Positions 62,204 through 64,000 of a stretch of DNA of 64,000 bases are shown piece by piece. The notes under the pieces were generated by a model. The model saw only the letters and a list, made by a program, of their open reading frames with translations. It searched no databases and was not told the origin of the DNA. A program made the translations under genes and the position numbers. The stretch lies in NCBI RefSeq assembly GCF_040829825.1, contig NZ_JBFOLH010000002.1. One strand, 5' to 3'. This DNA is from Leadbetterella sp040829825. GTDB taxonomy: Bacteria; Bacteroidota; Bacteroidia; Cytophagales; Spirosomataceae. How positions within the stretch are numbered: the stretch's first letter is position 1; every line of letters starts with the position of its first letter.

Positions 62204-62868
62204 ATGAAAAATATACACAATGAATTACAAGATATCATTATCAGAAATGGACGAGTTAGCCCTACAGGAAAACTCGAAAAAACGCAAAATTTCCTTAGAG
62301 GAAATGCGTCATCAGGCCTCCGGGCTGAAACACAAAAGTCAATCAAAGCTGAAGAAGCATTCTGCCTGATTGATTTTGCCAGGAGAGAGAGAATCTTTTC
62401 TATACCAGGGAGATTTCACAGGAAGCATTTATCGCATCCGGGGCTGAACAGCGGGTTTATCGCTACGATGATCACCATGTTATCAAGATCAATGACGGTA
62501 TTTTTTATGAAAATTGGTTAGATTATTTCAATAGTCTACTCATACATAACTACTTTTTTCGCTCTACAGCATATGATTTTTTAGGCTTTAAAATTATTGA
62601 TAATGTATTATTTGCAGTAGTTAAACAGGAATTTATAGTCTCCGATGAGATGGTTGACCTGATTATAGTGAAAAACTTCTTAGCGTATAACGGGTTTCAA
62701 AACATACGTAATAATGATTACTATAATCCTCAGTTGGGAATAATATTTGAAGATCTGCATGATGAAAATGTATTATGCCGAAACGGAGTGTTGTATTTCA
62801 TTGACACAGTATTCTATCTTACCGATAATTTTTATAAAGGGGTAGGCCTTGGGCAGGTGAGGATATAG
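62204..62868 (+). pseudogene. PolyVal-type kinase-like gene, frameshifted at a (GA)5 run
   Basis: The N-terminal part is read in one frame from the ATG at 62204 to about AEEAFCLIDFARRE. The rest is in another frame: ENLFYTREISQEAF, GAEQRVYRYDDHHVIKIND (Lys), GIIFEDLHDENVL (catalytic-loop-like), LYFIDTVFYL (Asp). The frames meet at gagagagaga, 62383-62392. Removing one GA gives a single frame of 220 residues (663 bases plus stop). It resembles the Ser/Thr/Tyr kinase domain of polyvalent proteins carried by mobile elements. The region is much more AT-rich than its neighbours. It is off in the state seen here. Confidence 0.78.
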
Positions 62869-62902
62869 AGCTAAAAGTACTACCAGGTTCTTCTCCTGAT
62901 TT

Positions 62903-62942
62903 AAAATGAAGAAAGCCGCTGGGACACGGCTTTCTTCATTTT
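62903..62942. terminator. Bidirectional terminator
   Basis: A perfect 16-bp stem (62903-62918 with 62927-62942) with an 8-base loop; A-run and T-run at the two ends. It serves the kinase-like gene and the minus-strand dehydrogenase. Confidence 0.92.
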
Positions 62943-62957
62943 ATAAATCTTGTTTTA

Positions 62958-64000
62958 TCAGTACTCGTGCGGCAGTTCCGCATTGACGTGCTCATGCCAC
63001 GGCAGCCCGTGCTTGTTCAGCAGATCCATGAACGGATCGGGGTTCAGCTCTTCCACGTTATAAACGCCGGGCTTCATCCAGTCGGTATGGGTCAGCATCA
63101 GCATGGCTCCGATCATGGCCGGAACGCCGGTGGTGTAGGAAACGGCCTGGGAACGCACTTCCCTGTAGGCTTCTGCGTGGCTGCAGTTGTTCCATACATA
63201 ATAGGTTTTGTCTTTTCCGTCTTTGACCCCTTTGATCTGGCAGCCTATCGAGGTTTCACCCGTATAGTTTTCTCCCAGTGAATCAGGAGCGGGCAGCACA
63301 GCCTTCAGGAATTCCAGCGGAACGATATCCTGTCCCTGGAACTTAATGGGTACAATGCTGGTCATGCCTACGTTTTCCAGCACTTGGAGGTGGGTAATGT
63401 ATTGCTGGCCGAAGGTCATCCAGAACCGGGCCCTTTTCAGGGTAGGGAAGTTCTTCACCAGCGATTCCAGCTCTTCGTGGTACAGCACGTACGATTCCCG
63501 CGCGCCTATATTCGGGTATTCAATGGGTTTGTGAACAGACATAGCCGGAATTTCCACCCATTCGCCGTTCTCCCAGTAGCGGCCCGGCTGGGTGATCTCC
63601 CGGATGTTGATCTCCGGGTTGAAATTGGTGGCAAACGCTTTGCCGTGGTCACCGGCATTGCAATCCACAATATCCAGGTAGTGCAGCTCATCAAAATGGT
63701 GCCTGGCTGCATAAGCTGTAAATACCTGGGTTACACCCGGGTCAAACCCACACCCCAGCACGGCCATAAGCCCGGCTTCCCTGAACCTGTCGCGGTAGGC
63801 CCACTGCCAGCTGTATTCAAATTTAGCCACATTTTTCGGCTCATAATTGGCGGTATCGAGGTAATGTACACCCGTTTCAAGACAGGCATCCATAATGGTC
63901 AGGTCCTGGTAAGGCAGAGCTACATTGACCACCAGCTCGGGGCCGTACGCTTTGATCAAAGCTACCAGCTCGGGAACCTGGTCGGCATCCACCTGTGCGG
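62958..64000 (-). CDS. Carboxynorspermidine/carboxyspermidine dehydrogenase, saccharopine dehydrogenase family (5' end cut off)
   Basis: The frame is open to the window end; the N-terminal NADP-binding GxGxxG part is outside. About 347 residues are seen: VVNVALPYQDLTIMDACLETG, HYLDTANYEP, GCGFDPGVTQVFTAYAARH, GKAFATNFNPEINIREI, GRYWENGEWVEIP and TTGVPAMIGAMLML. These fit the LYS9-like enzyme that makes carboxy(nor)spermidine from putrescine or diaminopropane and aspartate semialdehyde. With aguB in the same window this points to the carboxyspermidine route to spermidine. A saccharopine role is less likely. Confidence 0.85.
   Translation of the reverse strand, partial: AQVDADQVPELVALIKAYGPELVVNVALPYQDLTIMDACLETGVHYLDTANYEPKNVAKFEYSWQWAYRDRFREAGLMAVLGCGFDPGVTQVFTAYAARHHFDELHYLDIVDCNAGDHGKAFATNFNPEINIREITQPGRYWENGEWVEIPAMSVHKPIEYPNIGARESYVLYHEELESLVKNFPTLKRARFWMTFGQQYITHLQVLENVGMTSIVPIKFQGQDIVPLEFLKAVLPAPDSLGENYTGETSIGCQIKGVKDGKDKTYYVWNNCSHAEAYREVRSQAVSYTTGVPAMIGAMLMLTHTDWMKPGVYNVEELNPDPFMDLLNKHGLPWHEHVNAELPHEY

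Noticed and set aside
62220..62369. A 49-codon ORF (start 62220) as the true N terminus of the kinase-like gene
   Set aside because: It ends in TGA before the kinase part and needs two mutations to join; the frame from 62204 needs only one GA unit removed and carries a family-like AEEAFCLIDFARRE segment.
1..64000. tRNA, rRNA, insertion sequences, prophage or integrase genes
   Set aside because: I looked through all spacers and coding frames and saw no cloverleaf, transposase or integrase motif that I could support.

Overview
The window reads as chromosomal DNA of a Bacteroidota member, most likely of the order Cytophagales or close to it. Supporting signs are: many promoters of the Bacteroidetes type (TTTG, about 20 bp, then TAnnTTTG); almost no purine-rich ribosome binding sites; a fused MurF-alanine racemase; a CarboxypepD_reg-type TonB receptor; DUF3109, DUF456 and DUF502 proteins; a BtuB/BtuG-type vitamin B12 locus; and a carboxyspermidine-type polyamine enzyme. 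Coding density is high and most genes are housekeeping. I see no insertion sequence, prophage, CRISPR array, rRNA or tRNA.

Layout. 1-8.3 kb: a PIG-L deacetylase (5' cut by the window edge), a VWA protein and a TPR protein in one tight operon, then purC-alaA-DUF456-nif3-zinc ribbon ending in a clear terminator. 8.3-11.7 kb: an orphan ABC ATPase, hpt, a TPR protein and an Lrp regulator, with convergent overlaps. 11.8-15.5 kb (minus): O-methyltransferase, LysM transglycosylase, DUF3109 and an alkyltransferase-like protein in one overlapping operon. 15.7-20.4 kb (minus): rimP-nusA-infB. 20.6-31.8 kb: EEP phosphatase, nadE, a second LysM transglycosylase, gatA, tatA, ykvA-like, mdh, sucD and metK. 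32-38.3 kb: lipA, envelope proteins, a divergent SDR, a universal stress protein and a pseudouridine synthase. 38.4-45 kb: glpD, murF-alr, a decayed nucleotidyltransferase module and aroA. 45-50.3 kb: an SPFH/NfeD pair, then a COG0523 metallochaperone and a TonB receptor, each with its own palindromic operator over its promoter. 50.3-58.8 kb: a secreted PqqB-like hydrolase, aguB and gltB-gltD. 58.8-64 kb: btuG-btuB under a cobalamin riboswitch, a kinase-like gene broken at a GA repeat, and a carboxyspermidine dehydrogenase cut by the window end.

Functional links. purC, hpt and nadE serve nucleotides and NAD. mdh, sucD, lipA and gltBD serve central carbon and nitrogen flow. The two LysM transglycosylases, murF-alr and PIG-L act on the envelope. 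aguB and the carboxyspermidine dehydrogenase belong to one polyamine route. The 46.6-50.2 kb and 58.8-62.1 kb blocks are metal and B12 uptake loci.

The most unusual feature is a set of intergenic arrays with an exact 7-bp period. There are at least four sequence families (GTTCCGA/GTAGTGA-like, AAAAGTG-like, TCAGCTG-like, AATTGAC-like). They sit in spacers, form long inverted repeats at two sites, and at three genes supply the stop codon. Two decayed accessory genes also stand out: a PolyVal-kinase-like gene whose frame is broken exactly at a (GA)5 run, and an AbiEii/DUF6036-like nucleotidyltransferase with its catalytic core deleted in frame beside an intact small partner.
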